This document shows, piece after piece, positions 39,200-50,599 of a DNA stretch of 51,638 bases; position 1 is the stretch's first letter, and each line of letters opens with the position of its first letter. Below the pieces are notes generated by a model that saw nothing but the letters and a program-made list of their open reading frames with translations, did no database searches and was not told the DNA's origin. The stretch comes from Naegleria lovaniensis (lineage: Eukaryota; Heterolobosea; Eutetramitea; Acrasida; Naegleriidae). Where the stretch lies: positions 1 to 51,638 of the forward strand of contig NW_025407897.1 in NCBI RefSeq assembly GCF_003324165.1, written 5' to 3'. The translations under genes were made by a program, and so were the position numbers.

Positions 39200-42100
39200 A
39201 TGAAAAAGTTCATACTTTCCACATCCAACAACACGAATTGTAAGAGTGCTTTTTCTCATCATCATGAGGATGTTCGGATGGCGTCCTACTTGCTGAGACC
39301 GGAACGGTTTTATGCCCTTGCTTCAAGTGTTAAATTTCTAATGACTCAAGATGCTTTATTCGGAATGAGAAATTTCTCAACTCAAAATGCCTCTCTGTAC
39401 GGAGAGGATAATTATCAAAATAATAATAACAGAAAATTCGGAAATACATCCTTCACTCCTAACAATGAAGAATCGAGGAAATTCAAGGACCATGAACGTA
39501 AAAAAGTTCCTCCTCAACATTACGCTCAAAAATCACGAGATACTTGGCCAATGTTCAAGGACGAACAATTAGAAAATGATGACACTCGACACAATAACAT
39601 GAATAGAAACAGATCCAGACATCATCATCAAGGACATCAATTCAATAGAACGCATAATAAGACACAGCAAGAACGGAACAAGTCAGAGACATCAGTGGAG
39701 AATGAAGTTGCTTCGATGGTGTCCAAACTACTTTCAAGATCAAATTTCGAACAAAAACAGGTCGATAGGTATAAGGACTGGAAATACCCAAAATTCACTA
39801 TCAAATGTCCCGATAACTTTGACTTTACTAGCGCACCAACAAAAGAGCATGACCCCACTTTAATGTTAACCCCTTTTGACGAAGACAAGGCGAAAATGTT
39901 TAAAACATTTATGCTCAATTATGTGAAGAAGAATTCAAGTTTTAAAGCCAAGTGTACATCGATGAACTATGAATTTTTATTTGACATATTCTGTTTGGAG
40001 ATATTGGAACGTGCAAAAATACAACCTGAAATTGCAACTTTAGTGGACGAGGTAATCAATTTTCATCCAGAGAAAATTGTTATGAGAAATCAAAAAGGTG
40101 GTGACGACTCTATTTTTTCGAATGTGATTAATACAGATATGAAGCTTTATGATTTTGCAACTATTACGGAACACACGTTGGGAAACAGTAACTTTTCAAC
40201 AGAGCTGTCGAAATGGTTCAACACTTTCATTCAGCAAAAGTATCCTTCAGACTTTAGATTATATATAGAGGCACTTCGTTGTTGTGACATGACCAATCCA
40301 TTCAAATTCTACAAGAAGTCAATACCTTTCGGAAGAAAAGTGATTTATCATCTTGGACCAACAAACTCTGGAAAAACTCATGCTGCTCTTACGGCCTTAT
40401 CGACCGCTGAAAATGGTGTTTATTGCGGGCCGTTGAGATTACTTGCCCAAGAGGTTTTCACCAAGATGAACACAAGGTATGGATGTAAATGTAACTTATT
40501 AACAGGGCAAGAAAAGAGAATAATTCCTGGAGCAAATCATGTTGCATGTACAGTCGAAATGGCAGATTTGAATGAAATTTATGATGTTGCTGTAATTGAT
40601 GAGATTCAAATGATTTCTGACGCTCAAAGAGGCTCTGCTTGGACTAGAGCTCTTTTAGGCTTGAAAGCAAGGGAAATTCATGTTTGTGGTGATGGAAGCG
40701 CATTAGAGATTGTAAAGAACTTGGTTTTTGGAGATAATTCCAAATTATCAGAAGATACTAGCATTGAGGTTATTGAAGTAGACAATCCCAATCACATTCC
40801 AACAGAAGATGAAACAGCCACAGGAGAAAATCTTTATCATTATCATCAACCAGTTGCTGCTGATAAGCTTCTCTACTTTTCAAAACCAGGAATTTCAGAC
40901 ACATTAGAAGTGGTGCCATATACTCGAATGAAGCCCTTAGAGATTTGCTCGGAATCGTTACAGGGAGATGTCAAGAATATCAAAGATTTTGATTGCATCG
41001 TTACCTTTTCCAGGAATGAAATTTATGAAATTAAGAAATTAATTGAAGTGAATACCGGTATTAAGTGTTGCGTTATTTATGGAGCATTACCTCCTGAAGT
41101 AAGAACAGATCAGGCAGAACTGTTTAATGATAGTGCCGATAAGGAGCAGGATGAATTTGGAAACAGAGACTACTCGGTGTTGGTTGCCAGCGATGCTGTT
41201 GGTATGGGCCTTAACTTGAACATTAAGCGCGTTGTGTTCTACAAAATGTCTAAATTTGAAAATGCCAAACAATCCAATGCTCCTCTTGAGCCATCTTTGG
41301 TGAAGCAAATTGCAGGAAGAGCTGGACGTAGGGGTTTTCACGAACATGGACAAGTCACAACATTTTTTGACACTGATTTAGAGTACCTTCATCAATGCAT
41401 GAATTCTCCAAACACAGCCATTGAACAAGCAGGTCTATTTCCTGAATGGTCTCAGATTGAAGAATTCGCCAAAGTTTACAAGAATCTTAAGGACAATGAT
41501 GAAATAACTGCTATTCCTATAAGGGATGTGTTGGAAAAATTCTTCTCCTTGAGCAAAATTCATAAGGACTTTTTCTTTTGTGATGTTCAAGAAACATTAG
41601 AATTGGCAGCTGCAATTGATGAAGCCGGTCCCAATATGACACTGAAACAAAAATTCGACTTTGTGAATGCACCAGTACCTGGGTTTGATAGAGCTAAGGA
41701 GATGCACATTCGTTATGTAGAGGATTTCTCCAATCCAAAAATTGCAACTGTTCCATTACATATTGACTTGCAAAACATTTTAAGGATTTTGGATAAAATT
41801 CGAGAAAAGTCCAAAACAGAGTCTAAAATTCAAACAGGCTTTAATTCAGTGGGAGTATATCTTCAAGAAGCTTTAAAGAATATTGAATTTTATCACAGAA
41901 TGATTGACTTGTATATGTGGCTAGCAAACAAATATCCCTTAAGATTTGACAAAGATGCTGCAGAACAAGCACGAGATGTGTTGATGAGTGAATTGACCGA
42001 GTCTCTTTTTAATCAAACAGAGGAGAACAAGAAATTGAAATCCATAGGCATGCTCAAAGAAAATGCTCCAAGAGCATTTGAATATGTCTCATTCAAGAGA

Positions 42101-42283
42101 AACAATCGAAATCCTAACCAGCCACCTCTCGATCCAAGTTTGCAAGGCCTTAGACGTGTCATGATTGGAGGAAAAGAGTATTTCAGAAAGAATCAATACC
42201 AAGTAGTGACTCTCGATGGAAAGCAAACCAAAGATATTGTGGATGTCATGGTTGAAACTATGGATCAAGAGCAGAAACAATAA
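39200..42283 (+). CDS. SUV3: Mitochondrial ATP-dependent RNA helicase SUV3 (SUPV3L1)
   Basis: The 1,027-residue protein has a Ski2-related DExH helicase core: motif I GPTNSGKTH near residue 387, motif II DEIQM near 467, and motif VI QIAGRAGRRG near 703. SUV3-specific segments are YCGPLRLLAQEVF, NLLTGQEKR and VVASDAVGMGLNLNIKRVVF. SUV3 unwinds RNA for the mitochondrial degradosome. The N-terminus has basic and Ser residues and MRNFSTQ near 55, consistent with a mitochondrial targeting sequence. Residues 70-190 are a low-complexity Asn/His/Arg insertion. The start at 39200 follows a run of nine A. It is divergent from the cullin gene with a very short shared upstream region. Confidence 0.93.
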   Translation: MKKFILSTSNNTNCKSAFSHHHEDVRMASYLLRPERFYALASSVKFLMTQDALFGMRNFSTQNASLYGEDNYQNNNNRKFGNTSFTPNNEESRKFKDHERKKVPPQHYAQKSRDTWPMFKDEQLENDDTRHNNMNRNRSRHHHQGHQFNRTHNKTQQERNKSETSVENEVASMVSKLLSRSNFEQKQVDRYKDWKYPKFTIKCPDNFDFTSAPTKEHDPTLMLTPFDEDKAKMFKTFMLNYVKKNSSFKAKCTSMNYEFLFDIFCLEILERAKIQPEIATLVDEVINFHPEKIVMRNQKGGDDSIFSNVINTDMKLYDFATITEHTLGNSNFSTELSKWFNTFIQQKYPSDFRLYIEALRCCDMTNPFKFYKKSIPFGRKVIYHLGPTNSGKTHAALTALSTAENGVYCGPLRLLAQEVFTKMNTRYGCKCNLLTGQEKRIIPGANHVACTVEMADLNEIYDVAVIDEIQMISDAQRGSAWTRALLGLKAREIHVCGDGSALEIVKNLVFGDNSKLSEDTSIEVIEVDNPNHIPTEDETATGENLYHYHQPVAADKLLYFSKPGISDTLEVVPYTRMKPLEICSESLQGDVKNIKDFDCIVTFSRNEIYEIKKLIEVNTGIKCCVIYGALPPEVRTDQAELFNDSADKEQDEFGNRDYSVLVASDAVGMGLNLNIKRVVFYKMSKFENAKQSNAPLEPSLVKQIAGRAGRRGFHEHGQVTTFFDTDLEYLHQCMNSPNTAIEQAGLFPEWSQIEEFAKVYKNLKDNDEITAIPIRDVLEKFFSLSKIHKDFFFCDVQETLELAAAIDEAGPNMTLKQKFDFVNAPVPGFDRAKEMHIRYVEDFSNPKIATVPLHIDLQNILRILDKIREKSKTESKIQTGFNSVGVYLQEALKNIEFYHRMIDLYMWLANKYPLRFDKDAAEQARDVLMSELTESLFNQTEENKKLKSIGMLKENAPRAFEYVSFKRNNRNPNQPPLDPSLQGLRRVMIGGKEYFRKNQYQVVTLDGKQTKDIVDVMVETMDQEQKQ

Positions 42284-42421
42284 AATTGTTGAATGCTTCA
42301 ACCATTTCAGCACGTTATTCGGTTCATTTTAACAAATTTATCGCTTGTCAATCCAAACGAAGAGTCCGTCAATGAATTTGTAAAGAGCACATGTCATTGG
42401 TTTTTAAATAACAATTAAAAA

Positions 42422-45400
42422 ATGTCAAACAATGGCAACAACAACTGGGAACGTTCTATTTTCCACATCTCTGAGTTTGATGATGAAGTCGTAGTTGTAG
42501 GAGGAACAAGTCCTCTCGTACTGCTGACACTGCTGAGTTCTGTCGGCATTGTACTGTTTTTCATCATTTATACACTATACAAAAAACACAAAGCATCCCA
42601 ACAACAGCCTTCCGAGACAAGTGACAGCAACCCGAACTTGAACCCCTCCCGAGCGTCCATCTTGAACAACATTGCCCGTAATAGTTTATTCAACAACCAC
42701 AACAACAACAACTACTCGAATACCATCACTCCCGAACAATTACTTGCGTTGCGAAGAGAAATTGGGCTTTTTGATGCAGCTGCACTCGAAGAGTTGGCGG
42801 GAAATGACACGGTTACAACCTCAACGACCGTAAAAAATGGAACACGGAGTTCAGCGAGGCGAAAAGTTTCGCAAAAGCCTTTGTCATCCTTGCATTTCAA
42901 TCACTCGACGACGGCCGAGTCGTTAAGCGATCGGAAATTGGAAAGTGATGATGAAAGTATTGTTACAAGCCGTAGCAGTAGTATTAGAGAGGAGGATCAA
43001 GAGGCGCTTGTTACTCAGCGTTCTAATAATTGGGATTCTGAATCGATGAGAACATATCGAGCTTCGATGAGAGTTGCTATGGAACATCAAGCCAATGCAG
43101 TTGGAGAATTGGAATCTCTAATTGAAAATATGATTATGACAAAACATAATTATGGAGAATCGTTACAAGCTTTATTGATTAATTTCGCTGTAAAAATTTA
43201 TCATCTTCTTATTGCTTTGAGGATTGACTACAACAAACTCAAAGACGACTATTCAAAAATGGTGACAGTATTGAAAGATGCTTTCACACAATATACACAT
43301 GAAAGCGCAAAAGCACTCATGAATAATAACTCGCTCATCGTAAAATTAGAGAGTCAATTAGAACAGAAAGAGTTGAAAACAGAAACATTGAATAATCAAC
43401 TCACATTCAAAGAAAAAGAAATCGATATTCTTAAAGAATCACTCTCAACCAAACAAACGGAAATTAACAATTTACAACAACAACTTACTGAAGAACGAAA
43501 CAAGGTCATTGATCGAATTGAAAAAAGTAGTATGGAATCTTCCAAGTTTCATGAGCAAAGTAAGGAGCTAATAGAATCTCATCGAAAGCAATTATCAGAT
43601 TTGGAAAATGTGTATCAGTCCAAAATTCATACTCTTCAACAATTGCAACAAAAATTAAGTTTCGACAATGAGCATTTGCAGAAATCATTAAGCAATACAG
43701 AAAATCGACTGAAAGATTTACAAGAGCAATACAATGTTCTCAAGAAGGAAAGGGACAATTCAAGTACGTCTCTTCAAACTGCAACAGAAAATATTCGTAA
43801 TCTCGAGTTACAACTGAAGGAAACAAAACAAGAAAAGGACAAGGAAATTTCATTAATAACTTCTAAATTAGAATCAGTTCAAGAACTTTTTTCACAGAAT
43901 CAAAAAGTAATCAAAGATTTGGAAGAGCTCAAAAATAACCAATCACAATCGAAATTAACCCAACAACAGGAGCATGCACTCGAGCTAAACAGGTTGCATC
44001 AACAGATTACAGCGAAAGAAGAGGCTATAACAAGTCAGAATATTCAATGTAGGTCGTTGGAAGAGAAGCTATTACAATTGACATCCGATGAAAAGCAAAA
44101 GACTACACAATTGGAGGAAGCGAACAAAAAATTAAGCACATTGCAACAAGAGTTAGAGAATTACCACAAGTTTTCAAAGGAGCTTGCCTCAAAGTGTGAG
44201 GAAAAGGATCTTACTATTGCAAAGCTCAACAATGAAATCAAATTTCAAAATGACAAACTCCAATATGAAATGGAGAAACGAAAAACAGAAAATATTGAGA
44301 AAGACGCCAAACTGCATGAGTTACAAAACAGATTGGTAACCTTGGAGACTGAGTTAAAAGATGTTACTCACAAATACGAAAATTCTAGAATGAAGTTGGA
44401 GCTCTCTGAAAAGAAAAACGAAGAGTTGACATCGGAGGTCCTTCGAATGACAGAGGAGTACAACACACAGAAAAAATTATTGCAAACAGAAATAGAAAAA
44501 TTGAACGAGAAGCTTCATCAAGGTTTGGAAAAGCAAATTTCTATAGAACGAGCACACTTGGACAAGGTTCAAGAATTGAAAGACAAAATTGTAAATCTAG
44601 AAACTGAAAATCGTACTCTTAACAATCAATTGCAAGAAGCGAAAAAATCTCTTGAAAACCTGAGCTCACAAAAAGAACAAACAACCAAGACATTAGAGGA
44701 GAGAAAAACCGAGCTTACCCAAAATCAATCAGAGATTCAAGAAAAGACCAGACAAGTTGAAAAATTGAATAACAAGCTCTCTAAGAAAGAACAATGGATT
44801 AGCGCTCTAAAATCTGAAAAAGAAAGATTGGAACAGAAACTCAAAGAGCAAGAATTACTCGTCACAGAGGCGGAGGCTAAGGTCGTCACAAAGCAGCAAG
44901 AAATAGAAAAACTAGAGCAAATAGTGACAATTCTGCGCGACGAGAAAGACAAGCAGAAAAATACGATTGAGCAGCTCAATAGGGAAATGAGCACTCTGGC
45001 CGAGAGCAAGACTGTATTACAAAAAGATTTAGAAAATTTGAACACACTCATTTGTGAACAGAAAGAAATCATTATTAAGAAACAACAATCAATCACAGAT
45101 TTAGAAAATAAGAATTCTGAATTGACACAACAATCTGAAATACTTGCTTCACAACTTGAACGTGAAAAAGTGCAACTTGCCTCGTCTATTGAAAAACATA
45201 AGTTAGAGACTGGAAATCTCCAAGATCAGTTGGAGAAGAAAGAGAAAGAGCTCGAGAATTTGAAAGGAAAGCTCTCAGAAGCCACAACAAGAACAAACCT
45301 CCTCGAACAAGATAAAATTGAAATGGAGAAAAAGCTAACAGATGCCTCCAATGAGTTGCAAAATACGCAACAGACCTTAAATCACGTTAACAACGAACAT

Positions 45401-48400
45401 GAAAAGTTAGACTCTAGTTACCAAAATGCTCTTAACGATATCAATAATTTGAAGAGAGAAGTTCAAGAGCTGCAGTCAGAATTGAACGAGAAAATTCAAG
45501 CCATTTCCAACTTGGAAAAGACAAATAGCGATTTATCAAAGAAAAACGAAACTGAAACCTCAAGTTTGACAAAACAAAAACAAGAATTCTTGACACAGTT
45601 TGAGAAACAAAAAACAGAGCTCGAAATTCTGAAGAACAGTTTGCACAACAAAGAATCAGAATTTGACAGTGTTTTGGTGCTGAAAAACTCGCTTGAAAAC
45701 TCGAAAATCCAGTTGGAACAGCAAGTTGAAGCCTTGTCTCGAGATCTCCATAATGTGAACGAGTCATTGACTGCTTTGAGAAACGAAAACGAGAAGTTAA
45801 CTTGTCAACATCGTGATACGTTAAAAGAGCTAGAGGACCACAAGAACATTGCAACACAGCAAATACATGAGTTGTCCAAAGAGAAGGACTGCTTAACTCT
45901 TGAAAGGAACGAGCTGAGGTACAAATTACATGAAAAAGAAGAGCTACTCAAATATCAAGAATCACAGCATAAACAGTTGCAAGAGCAAGTAATGACAACA
46001 ACCGTAGAGTTGACATCCAAAACGAAAGATCACGAACACAATCAACAACAAATTCGTCGTTTAGAGAAAGAGTTGGATCAGCTTAAACACGAAAAGAATG
46101 AATTATCCAGGACCATCAACGAAAAAGAGAAAGCTTTTGAAAAACAAAACTCAGAGTTATTGGTACTTCAAGAAAAACTTGCTAATTCTAAGAAAGACCT
46201 TGAAAATTTGAAAAAAGAATGCGAAACCAAACATTCCAAGCTTTCTGAGGCTTTGGAGAGAGGTCGAAAATTGGAGATGAATCTCTTAGAAGTACAAAAC
46301 AAGTTCGACACAATTTCAAAGCAAATGGAAGCTGAGAAAAATTCTCATCTGGAATTATTGCAAAAGCAAAAAATAGAAATGGAAAAGCTTGAAAAAGAAA
46401 TTTCCAAATTAACACAGCATTGTAATGAGCAACAAATAGATATGGACAATCAGGTACGAGACTTGACTCACAAGAATCACACTTTGGAAAGTGAAATTTC
46501 AGAAAAACAAAATCAATTGCACGAACAGGACAAAAAGATTACAGAACTTCAACAATCATTGCAAGGAATTGAAAAACAACTTTCAGAAAGAATGTTGAAA
46601 TTTGATAACTTGCAAAAATTGTATGATGAGGAAAAGAACAAGTATTCTCAACATGTTACTACGAATACTGCTCAGCTCCAAAGGATTATGGAACAGTTGG
46701 AAAATGAAAAAATCTCACATCATCATGAGCTTCAACAGAGCAAGCAAGAGTTAAATGATTTGGAGCAAAAGTACCACAAGGAAAATAACATCTTCAAAGA
46801 ACAATTGGACACATCATCTCTAGCTTTAAAATCAAAGCAACAAGAATTGGAAGCACAATATCTCAAAATGAAAATACTTGAAGAAGAACTTGAAAAACGT
46901 AAATCAGAAGTGGAAGAGTTGCAACATCAAAACAAGAAGCAGCAGGAAGATTATTCCAAATTGTCACAAGACACGGCAGCCATGAAAGAGACTCACCATG
47001 AAAAAATGGTAGATCATGAGAAACGTATGAACATGATCGAAAATAGTCTGCATCTTAAACAAACCCAAATCACACAGCTTGAAAAACAGATTCTTGCAAA
47101 GGAAGAAGAGATATCAGAGCTAAACAAGACAATCACATCCAAGAGTGAAAATATTTCCTCAATGCGTGACTTGTTAACAGATATTGCTCGAAAATTGAAC
47201 GTTAAAACAGATGCAAAAGATGTATCATCCTTTAATGCTCTGTTAGGTGAAGTTGATAAGACTCTAGAATCTCAAAAAGCATTGTCACAGCAGTTGCAAG
47301 ATGCAAAACAGTCACTGCAAGCGAGCAAACAGGATCTTGACAAGAGCAACAAAAAGATCAAAAAGGCGATGGACAAGCAGAGCACACTCCAACAACAATA
47401 TGATGACTTGAACGAGAAACACAAGAAACTTTTAGAGGATCAAGCCACTTCCAAGCTATCATTGGAAGAGAGCAGTAAGCAAATCATCAACCTCAACAAC
47501 CAGATCGATTTACTTAATACCCAAATTAATAATTTAGACAATACTCTTTCCAAACTCAATCAAGAGAAGACTGATTTTATACAACAAAAACAAAAGCAAG
47601 ATAGAGAAAATGATGAACTTATCAAAGCAGAAAGAAAAAAATATATCAAAGAGGTTGAAAAGTGCAACAGTCTATCTCAAGATCTTGACAACACCCAACA
47701 AGCACTCGATAAGATCTCAAAAGAACTTGCTGCCTTGCGTGACAATAATGACACATTGACTCAATCTTTACACATTGCCGAGACAAATGCTACAAGAAAC
47801 ATTGAAGACCTTAAAAAACGCTTGAAAGAACGAGACGATACAATTCAACATTTGGAAGAGGAAAAGCAAACTGCCATTGCCAACTATATTTCACAACTTC
47901 AGGGAGTACAAGAAGGCAAAAATTTAGCTGAAGTCAGACTTGAAAAGCTTGAAGAACAAAACCATCAAAACCTCACAACGATCGACAATCTCAAAAAAGA
48001 GCGTGATGATCTGAAACAACAAGTTGACAAACTCAACGTGGAAATCAACAAACCATTCATTTGTGAGAAATGTGGAGAGTTAGAAAAGAAATTGCATGAC
48101 CATGAGGAAAAGTTAAAAAAAGTTACTCTCGAAAAGGAACAAGAACAAAGTGAGCACGCCAAAACAACCATCTCTGCTATTCAACAATTCGAAGAACACC
48201 TCAACTCTGACATTTCCCAAAAGTATCAATCATACGAAACCAAGATCATTTCTCTGACCACTAAATTGAATACTCTAGAGAAAAAATTATCTCTTCTCAA
48301 GAAACCAAAAGAGCAAAAGAAGGAAGAAATTATACCACCCAGCACGCCAAAGAATGATGAGCATGACGCTGCTATAAAATTCATGGAAATGATGACAGAA

Positions 48401-50599
48401 GTTGGTTTCACATATGCAAAAGAAGATTATGAAAGAATGAGAGGAAAATCCATATTTTCACTTCTCAGAACCGGCAACAAGTTGTCAGGAGAAAATTCTG
48501 AACAGTTTTATTCTCAAGAATTAGACTTTGCTGAGAAAGCTCTCTCCAAATGGCTTATGCAATTGGTGAAGAATGATTTCCAAGCAGATTTGTCATTATA
48601 TCAAAATATGTTGGATGGCGTAATTTTGTGTAAATATGCCAACACATTATTCCCAGAAATTGAGCCATGCAAAAAGTTGAAAGAAGAAATCAAAAATAAC
48701 CAAGATGCAATTGGAAATATTGGACTTTATACTAAATTTTGCAAAGATGTTGGTATTCAATCTGTGTTTGAATATGACTCCCTTGAAGATGCAGCCCAGG
48801 ATGTAAAGAAGGTCAAAGAAAGAAGCTTGATCATCAGCAATTTAGCATTGCTGTTCGAGCTTTCTATCAAGTGCTCAGATCCAAAAAAGAGAAACAAGTA
48901 TTTGAAAGCTTTACAACAGCAACACATGAATCAATATGCTGAATCACCAATGTCTTCAAGAGGAGGTGCCTTTTCCGCACGAAGAACCAATAGTTTTAAA
49001 TTATCCAACCTTCCAATTATTGCCATGACAAATGTGGAACCATCCAATGACGGTTCCATCACAGATAGAAAAAAGAATATCGAAGGAATCAAATCTAGTC
49101 GTACCAAAGCATTTGAACACGCCACAACTAGGACAAAATTATCAGGAGCTGAAGAAGAAAAATACTTTAAAGAAACACTGTCACACATGTTAGAAATTCC
49201 AACTTCTGATATGAAATTGTCGGATTTAATTGAGGATGGAACCATGCTATGCTTATTGATCAACAAATATTATGGAGATAACAGTTGTAAATTCAAGAAA
49301 CATCCAAACAGATTTGAGAAGAGCGGAAATATTACACATTTCAATAATGCTGTCCACAAATTAATTCCTGCCTCAGCCAATACAACTTGCACGCATGAAG
49401 AAATTGAAAAGGGATCCATGAAGAATGTCTTTTCAATGCTGCGTTTCGTTATTGACGATTTAGAAAAACAAGGAAGAATTTCACTTGCTCCTAATGCTGA
49501 ATATGACCAATGGATGCAAAAGGTTCAGCAAATCGATCAAATTGAAGGATGTACGAGTCCTCATCCAACGAACTTTTCATTGAGCCCTGGCACTGAGGAA
49601 CGAGCGGCCATGAACAATTCATTCAAAATCTCGAATTCTTTTATGGATAAGGCCATTGTCAACAAGCCATCCAAAAACACCCTTCAAATTCCAATTACAA
49701 ATGTATTCTTTAGTGGTCTTGCTAAGAAAGTACAAAGTGAAGGTAATTTGGAGAACAGTAGTAGTGGAGAAGCAATTCCTCTCTCTGCACGAACTCCAAA
49801 GAGTTCCAGATATGAAAAAGACTTTGGAAATGCAGTGGCTGAAATGATTTTCTCTCCAAAACGAGCACCACCTCGAAAAGGTTCATTTGCAAGTGCCCTT
49901 CGCAATTCACCACCACAACAACAAGAAACTGAAGCCAGTCCACGACGAATTTCAAGTGTCACAACACCCAGCAGTCCAAGAAATCCTCTTCTCTCCAATG
50001 TTACGGATCCAACGAGTCCAAAAGGTCGTGCTCGATCAAACACAGGAAGTCCAAGAAGACTTTTTTCACCAAGTCCAATTCAACCAGTCTTTGCAACGAC
50101 ACTTAATTATCCTAATACTCCAGCTGCCACGTATAGCTCTGGTGATGATGGTGATTCTGAAGTTGAAGATAGTTTGGAATCTCTTATTGAACTTTTGAAA
50201 TTGTGCCAATCTGCTTCTGACAGCGCTGACATTGTATTTAGTGTTTACTTTGATGATGCACAATCATTCTTTGAAACTCGAGAACAAAAAGAAGAATTTA
50301 TGGATCAATTTGAAGGTGGTAACTTTAAATGTTTGGATTTCTCAAATTGTGCCAAATATATGGATCAGAATGTATTTACTGAAGTCTTACAAAAATTGAG
50401 AAATAATAAGCATTTGAAGATTCTCAATTTGAGTGGCAATGGAAGTGTCGTTTCAAGCGAATCCATCAAAGATTTGCTGACAGGGGCCATTCTACTCGAA
50501 AAGATTATTCTCAAACAATTCACATCGGTTTGGACACTTGAACAACTTGACACGATTCGAAATATTTGCAAACGAAAGGCCATTAAACTCGAGCTGTAA
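42422..50599 (+). CDS. Giant membrane-anchored coiled-coil protein with two C-terminal calponin-homology domains (2,725 aa)
   Basis: A single exon of 8.2 kb. Residues 31-53 form one transmembrane helix (PLVLLTLLSSVGIVLFFIIY) followed by a Lys-rich stop, so the long remainder should be cytoplasmic. Residues about 55-260 are Asn/Ser/Gln-rich. About 265-1,960 are near-continuous Glu/Lys/Gln/Leu coiled coil, with one CEKCGELEKK patch near 1,880. A CH domain lies at about 2,035-2,155 (ALSKWLMQLVKNDFQADLSL), and a second at about 2,243-2,360 (KLSDLIEDGTMLCLLINKYY). A Ser/Pro-rich linker and a leucine-rich-repeat-like end (NKHLKILNLSGNGSV) follow. CH domains bind actin or other cytoskeletal partners. 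The layout suggests a tether between an endomembrane or the nuclear envelope and the cytoskeleton, which is inference. Confidence 0.9.
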   Translation: MSNNGNNNWERSIFHISEFDDEVVVVGGTSPLVLLTLLSSVGIVLFFIIYTLYKKHKASQQQPSETSDSNPNLNPSRASILNNIARNSLFNNHNNNNYSNTITPEQLLALRREIGLFDAAALEELAGNDTVTTSTTVKNGTRSSARRKVSQKPLSSLHFNHSTTAESLSDRKLESDDESIVTSRSSSIREEDQEALVTQRSNNWDSESMRTYRASMRVAMEHQANAVGELESLIENMIMTKHNYGESLQALLINFAVKIYHLLIALRIDYNKLKDDYSKMVTVLKDAFTQYTHESAKALMNNNSLIVKLESQLEQKELKTETLNNQLTFKEKEIDILKESLSTKQTEINNLQQQLTEERNKVIDRIEKSSMESSKFHEQSKELIESHRKQLSDLENVYQSKIHTLQQLQQKLSFDNEHLQKSLSNTENRLKDLQEQYNVLKKERDNSSTSLQTATENIRNLELQLKETKQEKDKEISLITSKLESVQELFSQNQKVIKDLEELKNNQSQSKLTQQQEHALELNRLHQQITAKEEAITSQNIQCRSLEEKLLQLTSDEKQKTTQLEEANKKLSTLQQELENYHKFSKELASKCEEKDLTIAKLNNEIKFQNDKLQYEMEKRKTENIEKDAKLHELQNRLVTLETELKDVTHKYENSRMKLELSEKKNEELTSEVLRMTEEYNTQKKLLQTEIEKLNEKLHQGLEKQISIERAHLDKVQELKDKIVNLETENRTLNNQLQEAKKSLENLSSQKEQTTKTLEERKTELTQNQSEIQEKTRQVEKLNNKLSKKEQWISALKSEKERLEQKLKEQELLVTEAEAKVVTKQQEIEKLEQIVTILRDEKDKQKNTIEQLNREMSTLAESKTVLQKDLENLNTLICEQKEIIIKKQQSITDLENKNSELTQQSEILASQLEREKVQLASSIEKHKLETGNLQDQLEKKEKELENLKGKLSEATTRTNLLEQDKIEMEKKLTDASNELQNTQQTLNHVNNEHEKLDSSYQNALNDINNLKREVQELQSELNEKIQAISNLEKTNSDLSKKNETETSSLTKQKQEFLTQFEKQKTELEILKNSLHNKESEFDSVLVLKNSLENSKIQLEQQVEALSRDLHNVNESLTALRNENEKLTCQHRDTLKELEDHKNIATQQIHELSKEKDCLTLERNELRYKLHEKEELLKYQESQHKQLQEQVMTTTVELTSKTKDHEHNQQQIRRLEKELDQLKHEKNELSRTINEKEKAFEKQNSELLVLQEKLANSKKDLENLKKECETKHSKLSEALERGRKLEMNLLEVQNKFDTISKQMEAEKNSHLELLQKQKIEMEKLEKEISKLTQHCNEQQIDMDNQVRDLTHKNHTLESEISEKQNQLHEQDKKITELQQSLQGIEKQLSERMLKFDNLQKLYDEEKNKYSQHVTTNTAQLQRIMEQLENEKISHHHELQQSKQELNDLEQKYHKENNIFKEQLDTSSLALKSKQQELEAQYLKMKILEEELEKRKSEVEELQHQNKKQQEDYSKLSQDTAAMKETHHEKMVDHEKRMNMIENSLHLKQTQITQLEKQILAKEEEISELNKTITSKSENISSMRDLLTDIARKLNVKTDAKDVSSFNALLGEVDKTLESQKALSQQLQDAKQSLQASKQDLDKSNKKIKKAMDKQSTLQQQYDDLNEKHKKLLEDQATSKLSLEESSKQIINLNNQIDLLNTQINNLDNTLSKLNQEKTDFIQQKQKQDRENDELIKAERKKYIKEVEKCNSLSQDLDNTQQALDKISKELAALRDNNDTLTQSLHIAETNATRNIEDLKKRLKERDDTIQHLEEEKQTAIANYISQLQGVQEGKNLAEVRLEKLEEQNHQNLTTIDNLKKERDDLKQQVDKLNVEINKPFICEKCGELEKKLHDHEEKLKKVTLEKEQEQSEHAKTTISAIQQFEEHLNSDISQKYQSYETKIISLTTKLNTLEKKLSLLKKPKEQKKEEIIPPSTPKNDEHDAAIKFMEMMTEVGFTYAKEDYERMRGKSIFSLLRTGNKLSGENSEQFYSQELDFAEKALSKWLMQLVKNDFQADLSLYQNMLDGVILCKYANTLFPEIEPCKKLKEEIKNNQDAIGNIGLYTKFCKDVGIQSVFEYDSLEDAAQDVKKVKERSLIISNLALLFELSIKCSDPKKRNKYLKALQQQHMNQYAESPMSSRGGAFSARRTNSFKLSNLPIIAMTNVEPSNDGSITDRKKNIEGIKSSRTKAFEHATTRTKLSGAEEEKYFKETLSHMLEIPTSDMKLSDLIEDGTMLCLLINKYYGDNSCKFKKHPNRFEKSGNITHFNNAVHKLIPASANTTCTHEEIEKGSMKNVFSMLRFVIDDLEKQGRISLAPNAEYDQWMQKVQQIDQIEGCTSPHPTNFSLSPGTEERAAMNNSFKISNSFMDKAIVNKPSKNTLQIPITNVFFSGLAKKVQSEGNLENSSSGEAIPLSARTPKSSRYEKDFGNAVAEMIFSPKRAPPRKGSFASALRNSPPQQQETEASPRRISSVTTPSSPRNPLLSNVTDPTSPKGRARSNTGSPRRLFSPSPIQPVFATTLNYPNTPAATYSSGDDGDSEVEDSLESLIELLKLCQSASDSADIVFSVYFDDAQSFFETREQKEEFMDQFEGGNFKCLDFSNCAKYMDQNVFTEVLQKLRNNKHLKILNLSGNGSVVSSESIKDLLTGAILLEKIILKQFTSVWTLEQLDTIRNICKRKAIKLEL

